Numbered from the stretch's first letter, positions 17,801 to 26,112 are shown. The stretch is DNA of 64,000 nucleotides from Ancylobacter moscoviensis (GCF_007559435.1 NZ_VMBP01000001.1:372001-436000), one strand, 5' to 3'. Notes: generated by a model from the sequence alone, not told the origin. Made by a program: numbers and translations.

Positions 17801-18447
17801 ACGATCAGGGGATCGGTCACGTTCCAGGTCGAATCCGTGCCGGTGACCGTCACGAGACCCGAGCCGACATTGCCGACGAAGGAATCGTTGCTGGTGACCT
17901 CGCCGCCATTGGCGATCATCAATATGCCGTTGCCCTGGTCGCCGACGTAGAAGTCGCCCGTATTCGCCCAGGTCGAATCCGCACCGACCACCGTGACGGC
18001 GCCGGTCGAGCCGAGCCCCCGGCCGAGATAGCCGGTCGTGGTCAGCAGCACGCCGCCATTTTGCACCACCAGCGAACCGACCGCGCTGTTGCCGACCGTG
18101 AGGTCGCGCGCATTGGCGCCGATGGCGAACACGGCGGGGGCATTGATCGCGATGTTGTCGATCTCGGCGTCGGTGACATTGTTCGGCAGCCCGGCACTCC
18201 AGTTGCCGGGGTCGAACCAGTTGTCCGAATTGGCGCCGGTCCAGGCCGTTTGCGCCCCCGCGGGCGAGGCATGGCCGAGGGCGATGGCGGCGGTTGTCGC
18301 CAGCAGGGCGGCGGGGAGGCGCGCAAGCCGGACCGACCCCGATGGCAACACCGGCCGAGGTGCTGACCGGAACTGAAATGCCCCAGCGGTCCGCCCCTTT
18401 CGAAAACCCAGCCGCACCCGTGCCATTGATACCCCCCCGAAACGCAT
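14887..18447 (-). CDS. autotransporter (type Va secretion) with AidA-like repeat passenger
   Basis: 1186 residues. An extended N-terminal signal of about 66 residues ends near GHASPAGAQ. The passenger (about 70-640) is a Gly/Thr/Val-rich beta-helix of degenerate units such as VGDxGxGxLxIxxGGxVxS, each with a conserved Trp nearby, followed by PATR-like motifs (SGGTLSVNGVLGGTL). The C-terminal beta-barrel (about 900-1186) starts near DRFAVWGQGFGSWG and ends in Val-Arg-Phe, the usual outer-membrane terminal aromatic. No protease or other catalytic motif was seen, so adhesion or surface coating is most likely. An alternative start is Met8. The AraC gene 277 bp upstream on the same strand may control it. 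Confidence 0.9.
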   Translation of the reverse strand: MRFGGVSMARVRLGFRKGRTAGAFQFRSAPRPVLPSGSVRLARLPAALLATTAAIALGHASPAGAQTAWTGANSDNWFDPGNWSAGLPNNVTDAEIDNIAINAPAVFAIGANARDLTVGNSAVGSLVVQNGGVLLTTTGYLGRGLGSTGAVTVVGADSTWANTGDFYVGDQGNGILMIANGGEVTSNDSFVGNVGSGLVTVTGTDSTWNVTDPLIVGNFGSGTVNVDTGGTVNTERVTVGAGNGSEGILDISGGETRWIASSEFTVGDEGTGTVTVSGGATVESQTLVLGFGSTGLGFVTLTGADTSWTTTASTGIGSDGVGHLRIEAGAALGTVSLSLSTGSGVVTGVGSSLTASSNIFVGASGESTLTVADGAGVTSDGATIALLGIGTANVTGGANWTSNSTFTVGHSGLGTLNVTAGGTVNTLDSLVGRFATGVGILNVEGGGSSFVNTGNMLIGDEGTGAVSITAGGAVEAQSVLLGREIGSGGSASITGAGSSLTSHEFLLVGLEGNGVMFVENGGQVNSVVAAIGASTGGIGEATVAGATWMNSGDLVIGADGTGVLTLAEGGRVEVGGTTQIAAGAASSGTLNIGAAEGQAAVAPGTLAASAITFGPGAGAIVFNHSSTDYQFSVGMSGTGAIDVLSGTTVLTGDSSGFAGATTVSGGTLSVNGVLGGTLDVLAGRLQGTGTVGSTHIGGGAVIAPGNSIGTLNVAGNATFEAGSLYEVEVDPNSTAGDRIHATGTVTINGGTVQHVGLGGAYAPFKSYTIIAADGGVNGTFTAVTSDFAFLDPTLSYDPNNVYLTLIRNDVGFGSVGWTPNQIATGFGVENLGLGNPVYDAVLGLSQGQARYAFDQLSGEVHASAKSVLIDDSRFVREAAVDRLRAALDGVGASSPPVMAYGEGGPQLAAPTTDRFAVWGQGFGSWGQFDSDGNAAHLDSSTGGFFIGADMPIFETWRLGILAGYSRTNFDVDDRASSGSSDNYPLGLYAGTQWGNLGFRSGLAYTWHAIDTSRSVLFPGFGENLKSSYDAATFQAFGEFGYRLDVRSVAFEPFANLAYVSFDSDGFTEQWGAAALHAGGQTTDTTFTTLGLRIAAGLDIGGMDVTARGTLGWRHAFGDTTPLSTQAFAGGDPFTVAGVPIARNAAVVEAGLDVSLTPQATLGIAYNGQLASDARQNGFKADLTVRF

Positions 18448-18724
18448 GGCATCGCCGAGGCAGGCCGAAAAGGCGCTCGCGCTTCACCTGTACGAAGCGT
18501 GCGACGCCCTTCCGGGAACCTGCCTTCCCGGCAACGCGGGCGACTTTGGGTCAGGCATTATTGCGCGTGCAAGGAAATGAACGGCGCCGATCGCAAATGT
18601 ATCCGGGGCTGCCGAATCCGTATCCGGCCGTGCAAATCCCACGACTATCTTGGTGGAATCGAGATGATCCGCATCTCTCGAATCGTATTGCGGCTGCCAC
18701 GTCCGCCGATCTGCTCGGACTGTT
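18448..18724. promoter_or_regulatory. leader region of the autotransporter gene
   Basis: This 277-bp non-coding stretch separates the AraC stop from the autotransporter start; both genes read on the minus strand. Its middle (about 18590-18690) has lower GC than its flanks, as expected for a promoter. I could not identify a convincing -35/-10 pair. Confidence 0.35.
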
Positions 18725-19855
18725 TCACCGAAGCTGGCGGATCCAGTGCCACATCGTGGTGTCGTCGCCGGGATCATCACGCATGCGGCGCCCCTCGGCG
18801 GCGTGCGCCCGCACCTCGCGCGGGGTGATGCCGAAGAGCTTGCGGAAGGCACGGACGAAATTGGTGCGGTAGGCGAAGCCGTGGAGCTCGGCGATATCCG
18901 CGATGCTCCGGCCCTGCTGGGCGGGATCGGCAAGCATCTTTCTCGCCCGCTGCAACCGCCCCCGCGTGACGTAGGACGCGACACCGCCATGCGCCTCGAA
19001 CAGATAGTAGAGCTTGCGCGTCGAAATGCCGAAGGCAGCCGCGATCTCCTCGCTGGCGAGCGCCGGGTCGAGGAGACGCTCGTCGATGTAGCGGCCGATC
19101 TGCCCCGTCAGGGCGAGCTGGACGGCGGCGGCATTTTCCTCCGCTACCGAGGCATTGAGCGCGGCAGCGGCAAGCTCGATCGTCGGCTGGACGATCGCTT
19201 CGGCCTCCTCCGGGCTCATCCGGCCGGCACCGGCGTACAGGCCGCCCAGATGATTGCGCAGCAGCGCGGCGAGCGGTGCATCGCCCCGGATGCGGCGCAG
19301 GTTCTGCTCGTCCGGCGCCTTGAGCAGCGGCGCCAGCAGGCGGCGGGGTATGGTCAAGTTGAGGCTGTCGAACTCCGCCGTCGTCGCGGTCGCCTGTGCC
19401 TGCGCGAGATCGGCAATGAAGAAATCGCCCGGGTTGGCCTGATCGGCCGATCCGCCGTCCCGCCTTCCGTGGCCGCCCCTGAGGCAGAGCTGGAGCGTGA
19501 TGTGATCGAGCCCGTCCCGGCCGATCCGGGCGCGTGTGCGGTCGAAGCTGTGCGCCACGCAGCGATAGCCGGTGAGCACGATCTCGCCGAGATGAAAGGC
19601 GTCGGCACTGAAGCTGAAGGGGTCACCCTTGCTGCGCTGGCGGACGTCGTAGAGAACGCCGATGCTCTCCTGCCAGGCGGCGACCGCCTCCTTCTGGCCG
19701 AGCCCCCGCGTGTCCATGACGACATGCCGAACCCGCGACGCGGCGGTCATGGCTGCGGTCGGGTTGGAATTCGCGCCTTCCGCCATGCGGGCTCGCAGAT
19801 GTTGCTGATGAACGCGGCTGCTCGACGTCCTTACCATAGGGCAGTCGGCAAGCAT
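18725..19855 (-). CDS. AraC-family transcriptional regulator (AraC-binding-like N-terminus)
   Basis: 376 residues from the longest start; Met24 (19786) or Met36 (19750) is equally plausible, giving about 341-353 residues. The N-terminal half resembles the AraC_binding_2 sensor (VLYDVRQRSKGDPFSFSADAFHLGEIVLTG). The C-terminal two-HTH AraC domain is clear (EEIAAAFGISTRKLYYLFE, then IADIAELHGFAYRTNFVRAF). It is upstream of the autotransporter on the same strand and is the best local candidate for its control. Confidence 0.87.
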   Translation of the reverse strand: MLADCPMVRTSSSRVHQQHLRARMAEGANSNPTAAMTAASRVRHVVMDTRGLGQKEAVAAWQESIGVLYDVRQRSKGDPFSFSADAFHLGEIVLTGYRCVAHSFDRTRARIGRDGLDHITLQLCLRGGHGRRDGGSADQANPGDFFIADLAQAQATATTAEFDSLNLTIPRRLLAPLLKAPDEQNLRRIRGDAPLAALLRNHLGGLYAGAGRMSPEEAEAIVQPTIELAAAALNASVAEENAAAVQLALTGQIGRYIDERLLDPALASEEIAAAFGISTRKLYYLFEAHGGVASYVTRGRLQRARKMLADPAQQGRSIADIAELHGFAYRTNFVRAFRKLFGITPREVRAHAAEGRRMRDDPGDDTTMWHWIRQLR

Positions 19856-19932
19856 ATGCTGTCCGCGACCCCATTATTGCTGCGGCTAAACTTGTGCCGT
19901 CGTTCCGCGCGCGGAGCGGTATGTCAGAACCG

Positions 19933-20376
19933 CTACTGGTTGATCTCGGGTTCGACCAGTCTTGCCAGATTTCGCAACGACTCCTGCCAGCCGAGATAAC
20001 AGGCCTCGGGTGGAATGACGTCGGGGATGCCGGCCTGCACGATATCGAGATCGGTGCCGACCGAGACCTTCTTCAGCGTCACCGTCACCTGCATTTCCCC
20101 CGGCAGGTTGGGGTCGTCGAATGTGTCGGTGTAGCGCAGGCGCTCGCCGGGGACGAGCTCGACATATTCGCCGCCGAACGCATGGCCATGCCCGGTCGTG
20201 AAGTTCCGGAAAGACATCCTGAACGTGCCGCCGACCGTCGCCTCGAGATGATGCACGGTGCAGGTGAAGCCGTTGGGCGGCAGCCATTTCGCGAGGGCGT
20301 CGGCCTCGACGAACGCGCGATAGACCTTCTCGGGGCCGGTCGCGAGAACGCGGTGCAGGCGTACGGTGCTTGGCAT
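19933..20376 (-). CDS. SRPBCC (AHSA1/START-like) protein
   Basis: 147 residues. The fold opens with RVLATGPEKVYRAFVEADALAKWLPPNGF, typical of activator-of-Hsp90-ATPase-1-like bacterial SRPBCC proteins, and ends LGWQESLRNLARLVEPE. These bind hydrophobic ligands in a deep pocket; the ligand here is unknown. ATG 20376 is chosen because AGGAGG lies nine bases upstream. It is divergent from the VOC-BNR-MoaD-DGPF-sigma cluster, whose families often co-occur with SRPBCC proteins. Confidence 0.85.
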   Translation of the reverse strand: MPSTVRLHRVLATGPEKVYRAFVEADALAKWLPPNGFTCTVHHLEATVGGTFRMSFRNFTTGHGHAFGGEYVELVPGERLRYTDTFDDPNLPGEMQVTVTLKKVSVGTDLDIVQAGIPDVIPPEACYLGWQESLRNLARLVEPEINQ

Positions 20377-20651
20377 GGGCGCTTGTCCTCCTGACATATC
20401 CGTCGTGCTCCAAGGACGCGCCCGACTTGCCAAAGCCGACACCGCGTCTCAGATTTTTCCAGAGGGCAGCTCCGCTCGCTGCGCCTCTCGACAGGACCCG
20501 CCCGAGGACGACCGGCGGGCGAAAGCGGCGCGAAGAACGTGCCGCGGGCGTGCCGGACGAAATTTCCGCGGTGATGTCGGCTCAGGCTTTCCCCATTCGT
20601 CCTCGTCTCGTCGATGTCGATGGCCGCGGATCGGCCAAGGGAGGAAATCCA

Positions 20652-21068
20652 ATGAACGTGCAGGCTTATCTGATGTTCAACGGCCGCACCGAAGAGGCCA
20701 TCGAATTCTACAGGAAGGCGGTCGGCGCGGAGGTCACCATGCTGATGCGCTTCCGCGAGGCGCCCGATCAGCCGCCGCCGGGCATGGTCCCCGACGATTG
20801 GGGCGACAAGATCATGCATTCGAGCTTCAAGATCGGCGACGCCGAGCTGATGGCCTCGGACGGCTGCCAGTCCGACGGCGCGGCGTTCTCCGGCATCTCG
20901 CTGGCGCTCTCCGTCGCCTCGCCCGAGGAGGCGGAAGCGACATTCGCCGCGCTCGCCGAGGGCGGACAGGTCACCATGCCGCTGACAAAGACCTTCTTCT
21001 CCCCGAGCTTCGGCACGCTGACCGACCGTTTCGGCGTGTCGTGGATGATCGTCGTCTCCACCACCTGA
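20652..21068 (+). CDS. VOC-family protein, PhnB/YdcF-like
   Basis: 138 residues. Begins MNVQAYLMFNGRTEEAIEFYRKAV and ends with the FGVSWMIV motif of PhnB-like (3-demethylubiquinone methyltransferase-like) glyoxalase-superfamily proteins. Metal ligands and substrate are not evident. The upstream in-frame extension to 20370 lacks protein-like composition; GGGAGGAAATCC precedes ATG 20652. First gene of the ECF42 cluster, 12 bp before the Asp-box gene. Confidence 0.83.
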   Translation: MNVQAYLMFNGRTEEAIEFYRKAVGAEVTMLMRFREAPDQPPPGMVPDDWGDKIMHSSFKIGDAELMASDGCQSDGAAFSGISLALSVASPEEAEATFAALAEGGQVTMPLTKTFFSPSFGTLTDRFGVSWMIVVSTT

Positions 21069-21080
21069 CGGGAGGGCGTC

Positions 21081-22166
21081 ATGGCGAAGAAGGTCTTCAT
21101 CCTCGTCGGCACCCGCAAGGGCGCCTTCATCCTCGAGAGCGACGCCGCGCGCCGCTCCTGGGAGGTGCGCGGTCCGTTCTGCGAGACGTGGCCGACCAAC
21201 CATGTCGTCGCCGATCCGGGAACCGGCACCCTCTATGCCGGCGGCGGCAATGAATGGTTCGGCCCGGCGGTGTGGAAATCGACCGATTTCGGCCGGACAT
21301 GGAGCCATTCGAGCCAGGGCCTCGCCTATGAGGGCGGCGACGCGCCGGTGAAATCCGTGTGGAGCCTCGCCGCCGGCGCGGACGGCAGCCTCTATGCCGG
21401 CGTCGAGCCGGCCGGCCTGTTCCGCAGCACCGATGGCGGCGAGAGCTGGACCCATGTCGAAGGCCTGCAGAAGCACCCGACGCGACCGGAATGGAATCCC
21501 GGCGGCGCCGGGCTGATCCTGCATTCGCTGGTTCTCGACCCGGCGGACGAGAAGAAGATCTGGGTCGGCATCTCCGCCGCCGGCGTCTTCGCCACCGAGG
21601 ATGGCGGCGAGAGCTGGGAGACCCGCAACCGCGGCACCCGCGCCGACTTCCTGCCCGAGGACCAGAACTATCCCGAGTTCGGCCAGTGCGTGCATTGCCT
21701 CGTCATGGCGCCGGGCGGCGGGGCGCGGCTCTACCAGCAGAACCATTGCGGCATGTACCGCTCGGACGATGGCGGCCGGCACTGGGAGAGCATCGAAAAG
21801 GGCCTGCCCTCCTCCTTCGGCTTCCCGGCGGCAGCGCATCCGCGCGATCCGGACGGCCTCTACCTCATCCCGCTGAACGGCGACATCAAGGGCCGCTTCA
21901 TGCCGGAAGGAAAGACCGCCGTCTGGCGCACCCGCGACGGCGGGCAGAGCTGGCAGGCCATGCGCGAGGGCTTGCCGCAGGACAGCGCCTATTTCAACGT
22001 GCTGCGCCAGGCGATGGCGACCGACACGATGGAGCCGGCCGGGGTCTATTTCGGCACCAATGCCGGCGGCCTCTATGCCAGCATCGACGAGGGCGACACA
22101 TGGGACTGCGTCGCGCCATATCTGCCGACCATCACCTCGGTCGAGACGCTGGTGATCGAGCGGTGA
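21081..22166 (+). CDS. BNR/Asp-box repeat beta-propeller protein (sialidase-fold)
   Basis: 361 residues. Six Asp-box-like motifs are visible: STDFGRTW, STDGGESW, TEDGGESW, SDDGGRHW, TRDGGQSW and SIDEGDTW. They fit a six-bladed propeller of the exo-sialidase/photosystem-stability-factor type. No sialidase Arg triad can be claimed and no signal peptide is seen, so it is probably cytoplasmic. The stop overlaps a possible GTG of the MoaD-like gene. Confidence 0.85.
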   Translation: MAKKVFILVGTRKGAFILESDAARRSWEVRGPFCETWPTNHVVADPGTGTLYAGGGNEWFGPAVWKSTDFGRTWSHSSQGLAYEGGDAPVKSVWSLAAGADGSLYAGVEPAGLFRSTDGGESWTHVEGLQKHPTRPEWNPGGAGLILHSLVLDPADEKKIWVGISAAGVFATEDGGESWETRNRGTRADFLPEDQNYPEFGQCVHCLVMAPGGGARLYQQNHCGMYRSDDGGRHWESIEKGLPSSFGFPAAAHPRDPDGLYLIPLNGDIKGRFMPEGKTAVWRTRDGGQSWQAMREGLPQDSAYFNVLRQAMATDTMEPAGVYFGTNAGGLYASIDEGDTWDCVAPYLPTITSVETLVIER

Positions 22167-22171
22167 ATGCC

Positions 22172-22474
22172 ATGGGCGAAAAAGCGGTGCGGCAGCCGAT
22201 GGACGCGGTCCCCGTCCTCGTGCGCCTGCCGCCGCATCTCGTCGTGCTGTTCCCCGGCGCCGACCGGCTCGTCGCCCTGCCCGCCCGCAGCGTCGCCGAG
22301 ATGGTGGACGGGCTCGACGCGCTCTGGCCCGGCATGCGCGAGCGCATCTGCGACGAGACGCCGGCGATCCGGCGCCATATCAACGTCTTCGTCGACGGCC
22401 GCCGCGCCAGGCTCTCGACACCGCTGGCGCCCGGCGCCGACGTCTTCGTCATCACCGCCATCAGCGGCGGCTGA
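22172..22474 (+). CDS. MoaD/ThiS-like ubiquitin-fold protein
   Basis: 100 residues. Ubiquitin-like beta-grasp character with HINVFVDGRRARLSTPLAPGADVFVITAISGG; the C-terminal Gly-Gly is the hallmark of MoaD/ThiS sulfur carriers. No MoeB/ThiF-type activating enzyme or molybdopterin gene is nearby. A GTG at 22163 overlaps the upstream stop and would add three residues. Confidence 0.8.
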   Translation: MGEKAVRQPMDAVPVLVRLPPHLVVLFPGADRLVALPARSVAEMVDGLDALWPGMRERICDETPAIRRHINVFVDGRRARLSTPLAPGADVFVITAISGG

Positions 22475-22500
22475 TCCTCACGCACCCCAGGAGGCCGCCC

Positions 22501-22872
22501 ATGCTCTACGCCCTGCTTTGCTACCATCAGGAAGACGTCGTCTGCTCGTGGACCAAGGAGGAAGACGACGCGGTGATGGCGCGGCTCGCCGTGGTCCACG
22601 AGAAGCTGGCCAGCGCCGGCAAGCTCGGCCCGGCAGCACGCCTGCTGCCGACCACCGCCGCCACCACGCTGCGCAAGGACCAGGACCCGCCTCTCGTGCT
22701 GGACGGCCCCTTCGCCGAGACCAAGGAGCAGCTGCTCGGCTTCTACACCATCGATTGCGCCGATCTGGAAGAGGCGCTGTCCATCGCCCGCGAGCTCGCC
22801 CGCGCCAATCCCGGCGGCGCCTATGAGGTGCGGCCGGTCAGCCTCTTCGTGCCGGGCACCTTCGCGCCATGA
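22501..22872 (+). CDS. YCII-related DGPF-domain protein
   Basis: 123 residues. MLYALLCYHQ start and the family-naming DGPF motif (VLDGPFAETKEQLLGFYTID, near 73-76). DGPF proteins are the typical genomic partners of ECF42 sigma factors. The stop overlaps the sigma gene start by 4 bp (ATGA), indicating translational coupling. Biochemical function is unknown. Confidence 0.88.
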   Translation: MLYALLCYHQEDVVCSWTKEEDDAVMARLAVVHEKLASAGKLGPAARLLPTTAATTLRKDQDPPLVLDGPFAETKEQLLGFYTIDCADLEEALSIARELARANPGGAYEVRPVSLFVPGTFAP

Positions 22873-24134
22873 CATCCGAGGAAGCGCACTGGATCGGCTC
22901 GACACTGACGGCCGCCCGACCGCAGGCTGTCGCCGCGTTGCTGCGCTATTTCCGCGATCTCGACCTCGCCGAGGAAGCCTTTCAGGAAGCCTGCCTGCGC
23001 GCGCTGAAGACCTGGCCGCAGAACGGCCCGCCGCGCGATCCCGCCGCCTGGCTGATCTTCGTCGGCCGCAACGTCGCGCTCGACACGGTGCGCCGGCAGG
23101 CGAAGCAGACCGAGCTGCCGCCCGAGGAAGCGTTTTCCGACACGGAGGACACCGAGGCCGTGCTTGCCGAGCGCATAGACGGCGCGCATTACCGCGACGA
23201 CGTGCTGCGCCTCTTGTTCATCTGCTGTCATCCCGACCTGCCCGCGACCCAGCAGATCGCGCTCGCCCTGCGCATCGTCTCGGGCCTGTCGGTAAAGCAG
23301 ATCGCCCGCGCCTTCCTTGTCAGCGAGGCGGCGATGGAGCAGCGCGTCACCCGCGCCAAGGCGCGCATCGCCAAGGCCCAGAGCGGAGGCTCGGGCGTGC
23401 CCTTCGAGGCCCCGGGCGCGGTGGAGCGCGCGGAGCGGCTCGGCGCCGTCGCGGCCATGATCTATCTCGTCTTCAACGAGGGCTATTCCGCCGCCCGCGA
23501 CACGTCCGCCGCCCGCGAGCCGCTCTGCGAGGAGGCGATCCGCCTCGCTCGTCTGCTGCTGCGCCTGTTCCCGGCGGAGCCGGAGATCATGGGGCTCACC
23601 GCGCTCATGCTGCTGCAGCATGCCCGCGCCGGCACGCGTTTCGACAAGGACGGCGCGGTGATCCTGCTCGACGATCAGGATCGTGGCCAGTGGAACGGTC
23701 CGATGATCGCCGAGGGGCTCGCCTTGCTCGACAAGGCGATCCGCCACCACCGGCCGGGGCCCTATCAGGTACAGGCGGCGATCTCGGCCCTGCATGCCCG
23801 CGCCCCGACCCCCGAAGACACCGACTGGGGAGAGATCGATCTGCTCTACGCGACGCTGGAGATCATGCAGCCCTCGCCGGTAATCACGCTCAACCGCGCG
23901 GTGGCGGTCTCGAAGCTGAGGGGCGCGGAAGCGGCGCTCACCATGGTCGAGCCGCTGGGTGACAGGCTGTCCGGCTATTTCCATTATCACGGCCTGCGCG
24001 GAGCGCTGCTGATGCAGCTCGGCCGCACAGGCGAGGCACGCGAGAGTTTCCTCACCGCCATCGGCCTCGCCACGAGCGCGGCGGAGGCCGCTCACATCCG
24101 TGCCCATCTGGACGGCTTGAAGAGAGAGGCCTAG
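22869..24134 (+). CDS. ECF42-type RNA polymerase sigma factor with TPR-like C-terminal extension
   Basis: 421 residues. Sigma region 2 is near 20-85 and region 4 near 115-165 (LALRIVSGLSVKQIARAFLVSEAAMEQRVTR). The C-terminal extension (about 185-420) contains LVFNEGYSA, DDQDRGQWN and TPR-like helices, matching the ECF42 group and ruling out an ordinary two-domain ECF sigma. No anti-sigma gene is adjacent, as is usual for ECF42, where the extension is thought to regulate activity. Likely targets are this cluster and the divergent SRPBCC gene. Confidence 0.9.
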   Translation: MTSEEAHWIGSTLTAARPQAVAALLRYFRDLDLAEEAFQEACLRALKTWPQNGPPRDPAAWLIFVGRNVALDTVRRQAKQTELPPEEAFSDTEDTEAVLAERIDGAHYRDDVLRLLFICCHPDLPATQQIALALRIVSGLSVKQIARAFLVSEAAMEQRVTRAKARIAKAQSGGSGVPFEAPGAVERAERLGAVAAMIYLVFNEGYSAARDTSAAREPLCEEAIRLARLLLRLFPAEPEIMGLTALMLLQHARAGTRFDKDGAVILLDDQDRGQWNGPMIAEGLALLDKAIRHHRPGPYQVQAAISALHARAPTPEDTDWGEIDLLYATLEIMQPSPVITLNRAVAVSKLRGAEAALTMVEPLGDRLSGYFHYHGLRGALLMQLGRTGEARESFLTAIGLATSAAEAAHIRAHLDGLKREA

Positions 24135-24177
24135 GCGGCGGAAAACGACGTGCGGCATCGCAAGACCGGGCCTGTCC

Positions 24178-24750
24178 ATGGATGACCCCATCCGCGATCG
24201 CGCGCATCATCGCGCCGCCATGACTGATCCGATTCTCTCCTCCAACACGCGTCGGCGCCGTCATCCCCTGCGGGTCGCGCTCGGCTTCGTCTTTCGCGCG
24301 CTGTGCGCCGTCGTCATCATCCTCGACGAGCTGGTGCGCCCGATCTATCGCCCGCTCATCGCCCGGATCGCCGCGCTCCGGATCATGCACAGCTTCGAGC
24401 GCTGGGTCGGCGGCCTGCATCCACTGGTGATCCTCGTCCTGCTCGCCATTCCCTACGCCATCGTCGAGCCGCTGAAATTCGTCGGCCTGCTCTGGATCGC
24501 CAACGGCGCCGGACGGTCGGGGACCGTCCTGTTCCTCGCCGCGCATCTGGTGAGCTTCGTGCTGATCGAGCGCATCTTCAGCGCCGGCCGGAGCAAGCTC
24601 ATGACCATCGGCTGGATGGCGTGGGTGATCGACACCGCGAACGCGGTGCGCCGGCGCATCACCCTCGCGCTGCACCTCGACGAGATGAAGGAAAGCCTGC
24701 GCCGCATGGCCCATCGGCTGCGGCTCCGGCTGCGGGCGCTGCTGCGCTGA
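24178..24750 (+). CDS. hypothetical inner-membrane protein
   Basis: 190 residues, or 176 from an internal Met (MTDPILSS). A basic N-terminus is followed by about three hydrophobic segments (VALGFVFRALCAVVIILDEL; LVILVLLAIPYAIVEPLKFV; TVLFLAAHLVSFVLIERIF) and a strongly basic amphipathic tail. I do not recognise a named family. It follows the sigma gene by 43 bp and is convergent with the lipase-like gene. Confidence 0.65.
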   Translation: MDDPIRDRAHHRAAMTDPILSSNTRRRRHPLRVALGFVFRALCAVVIILDELVRPIYRPLIARIAALRIMHSFERWVGGLHPLVILVLLAIPYAIVEPLKFVGLLWIANGAGRSGTVLFLAAHLVSFVLIERIFSAGRSKLMTIGWMAWVIDTANAVRRRITLALHLDEMKESLRRMAHRLRLRLRALLR

Positions 24751-24792
24751 CCAGCCGTCAGCGGCGACCGGCCGGACATTGCCGGGCGCGGC

Positions 24793-26028
24793 TCATCTGG
24801 CGAGCTGCGCGCAGTCGCTGGGAGGACGGGCACCCGCCAACCGGGCCGCGAGCCAGCCGCTGGCGGCCGCCGCGCTGTCCATTTCCGCGCCGCCATGCGA
24901 GGCGAAGGGAATCTCCCGGTACTCCAGCGCCACCCCGTCCCGGCAGAGCCGGCGGGCGTAGTCGCGCGTCGTCGACGGCTGCACCAGATCGTCGCCGTCG
25001 CCCTGCGCGAGGAACACCGGCACGCCGCGCGGCGTCGGCAGCGAATTGGCCGCGATCAGCCGGCTCCAGTCGGCATGACCGGTGGCATCCGGGCGCAGCG
25101 GCCCGGCCCCGCCATAGGCGAGGGTCGACAGGCCGACGGCGATCCGCTGGAACGGATCGAGGCTGCACAGCGTGGCGATATGTTCCAGCGTCGGCAGCAC
25201 CTGCGGCTGGACCACCTCGCCGAGCGGCACGTGATAGGCATGGCTCCACGACCAGGCCGCGAAGGAGGCGACCACCTCGCCGGCCGGCGTGCCGATGTCG
25301 TTCCTCAGCAGGCGGCCGAGCTCGGTCGGCGCGGAGACCGCCGCCGCCCCTTCGAAGGTCAGCTCCGGCGCATAGCTGCGGGCCAGCGCGCCGGTGAACA
25401 GCGAAGCCTGCCCGCCTTCCGAGAAACCCCAGCTGGCGAAGCGACGTCCGGCACGCAGACCGGGAAGCTGCCGGGCGGCGCGCACGGCGTCGATCATCGC
25501 GTGCGCCTCGCTGGCGCCGACGAGATAGGGGTGAACATGACCAGCCCCGAGCCCCTGATAGTCGGTCGCCACCACGATATCGCCGTCGGCCAGCAGATCG
25601 TGCAGGCCGCCGATGCTCTCGAACGCATGGCGGGGAAAACGCGACGGCGCGCAGCCGGGCGCGATGCCGCTGGTGCCGTGGCCCCAGGTGACGACGGGCT
25701 CGCGCGCGGTGCCTTCCGGTGGGGCGGCGACCACGCCGGAAACCGCGACCGGCCGGCCGTCGGCACCGCGCGAACGATAGAGGATGCGGTAGGCGACCGC
25801 CGCGCCGGCGGGTGCCGGCACGGGCTCGGCGCGGATCAGCGTCCCCGGACGGCCGGCCAACGACGCTTCCGGCACCGCGTAGAAATCCGCCGGGTCGGCG
25901 GCGTGCACGGCACTGCTCCACGATGACAGCAGCAGCGCGCCGCCGCACAGCGCCGGAACGGCCCTGTCGCGCAGATACGCCATGACGGGGGACGCGACAC
26001 CGATCCTCGCATGAATGCCGGAAGTCAT
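24793..26028 (-). CDS. secreted alpha/beta hydrolase, secretory lipase (LIP)-like
   Basis: 411 residues from ATG 26028, which follows GGCGAGGG; a start at 25983 would shorten the signal. A hydrophobic signal segment (AVPALCGGALLLSSWSSAVHA) targets it to the periplasm or outside. Nucleophile elbow WGFSEGGQAS, a VFLAQGDGDDLVQP acid region and a SHGGAE histidine give a Ser-Asp-His triad in the order of secretory lipases and cephalosporin esterases. Substrate unknown. Confidence 0.84.
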   Translation of the reverse strand: MTSGIHARIGVASPVMAYLRDRAVPALCGGALLLSSWSSAVHAADPADFYAVPEASLAGRPGTLIRAEPVPAPAGAAVAYRILYRSRGADGRPVAVSGVVAAPPEGTAREPVVTWGHGTSGIAPGCAPSRFPRHAFESIGGLHDLLADGDIVVATDYQGLGAGHVHPYLVGASEAHAMIDAVRAARQLPGLRAGRRFASWGFSEGGQASLFTGALARSYAPELTFEGAAAVSAPTELGRLLRNDIGTPAGEVVASFAAWSWSHAYHVPLGEVVQPQVLPTLEHIATLCSLDPFQRIAVGLSTLAYGGAGPLRPDATGHADWSRLIAANSLPTPRGVPVFLAQGDGDDLVQPSTTRDYARRLCRDGVALEYREIPFASHGGAEMDSAAAASGWLAARLAGARPPSDCAQLAR

Positions 26029-26112
26029 CGCCGGGCCCTCGCCTTCGTCCGGCATGCGGCGCCCGGGAGCGCGCCGCCGGCGCATGCGCCGTCCCATCGA
26101 CGGCCTGGCCAT

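Noticed and set aside
15900-18200. Repeated short sequences that could suggest a repeat array
   Set aside because: They are codons of the Gly-rich passenger repeats, degenerate in DNA and in frame. There are no constant repeats with unique spacers, so no CRISPR.
14746-18366. A 1206-codon open frame antisense to the autotransporter gene
   Set aside because: Its sequence is repetitive, charged and Arg/Asp/Glu/Ala-rich, mirroring the passenger repeats, and it matches no family. The minus-strand gene has a signal peptide, beta-barrel and terminal Phe. High GC with few stops explains the long antisense frame.
20488-20620. TGTCGA words in the SRPBCC-VOC intergenic region as ECF42 -35 elements
   Set aside because: TGTCGA occurs at 20615 (plus) and 20493-20488 (minus), but no convincing -10 element lies 16-18 bp downstream of either.
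24303-25926. Long plus-strand frames over the lipase-like gene
   Set aside because: They are Arg/Pro/Gly-rich and antisense to a gene with a signal peptide and catalytic triad.
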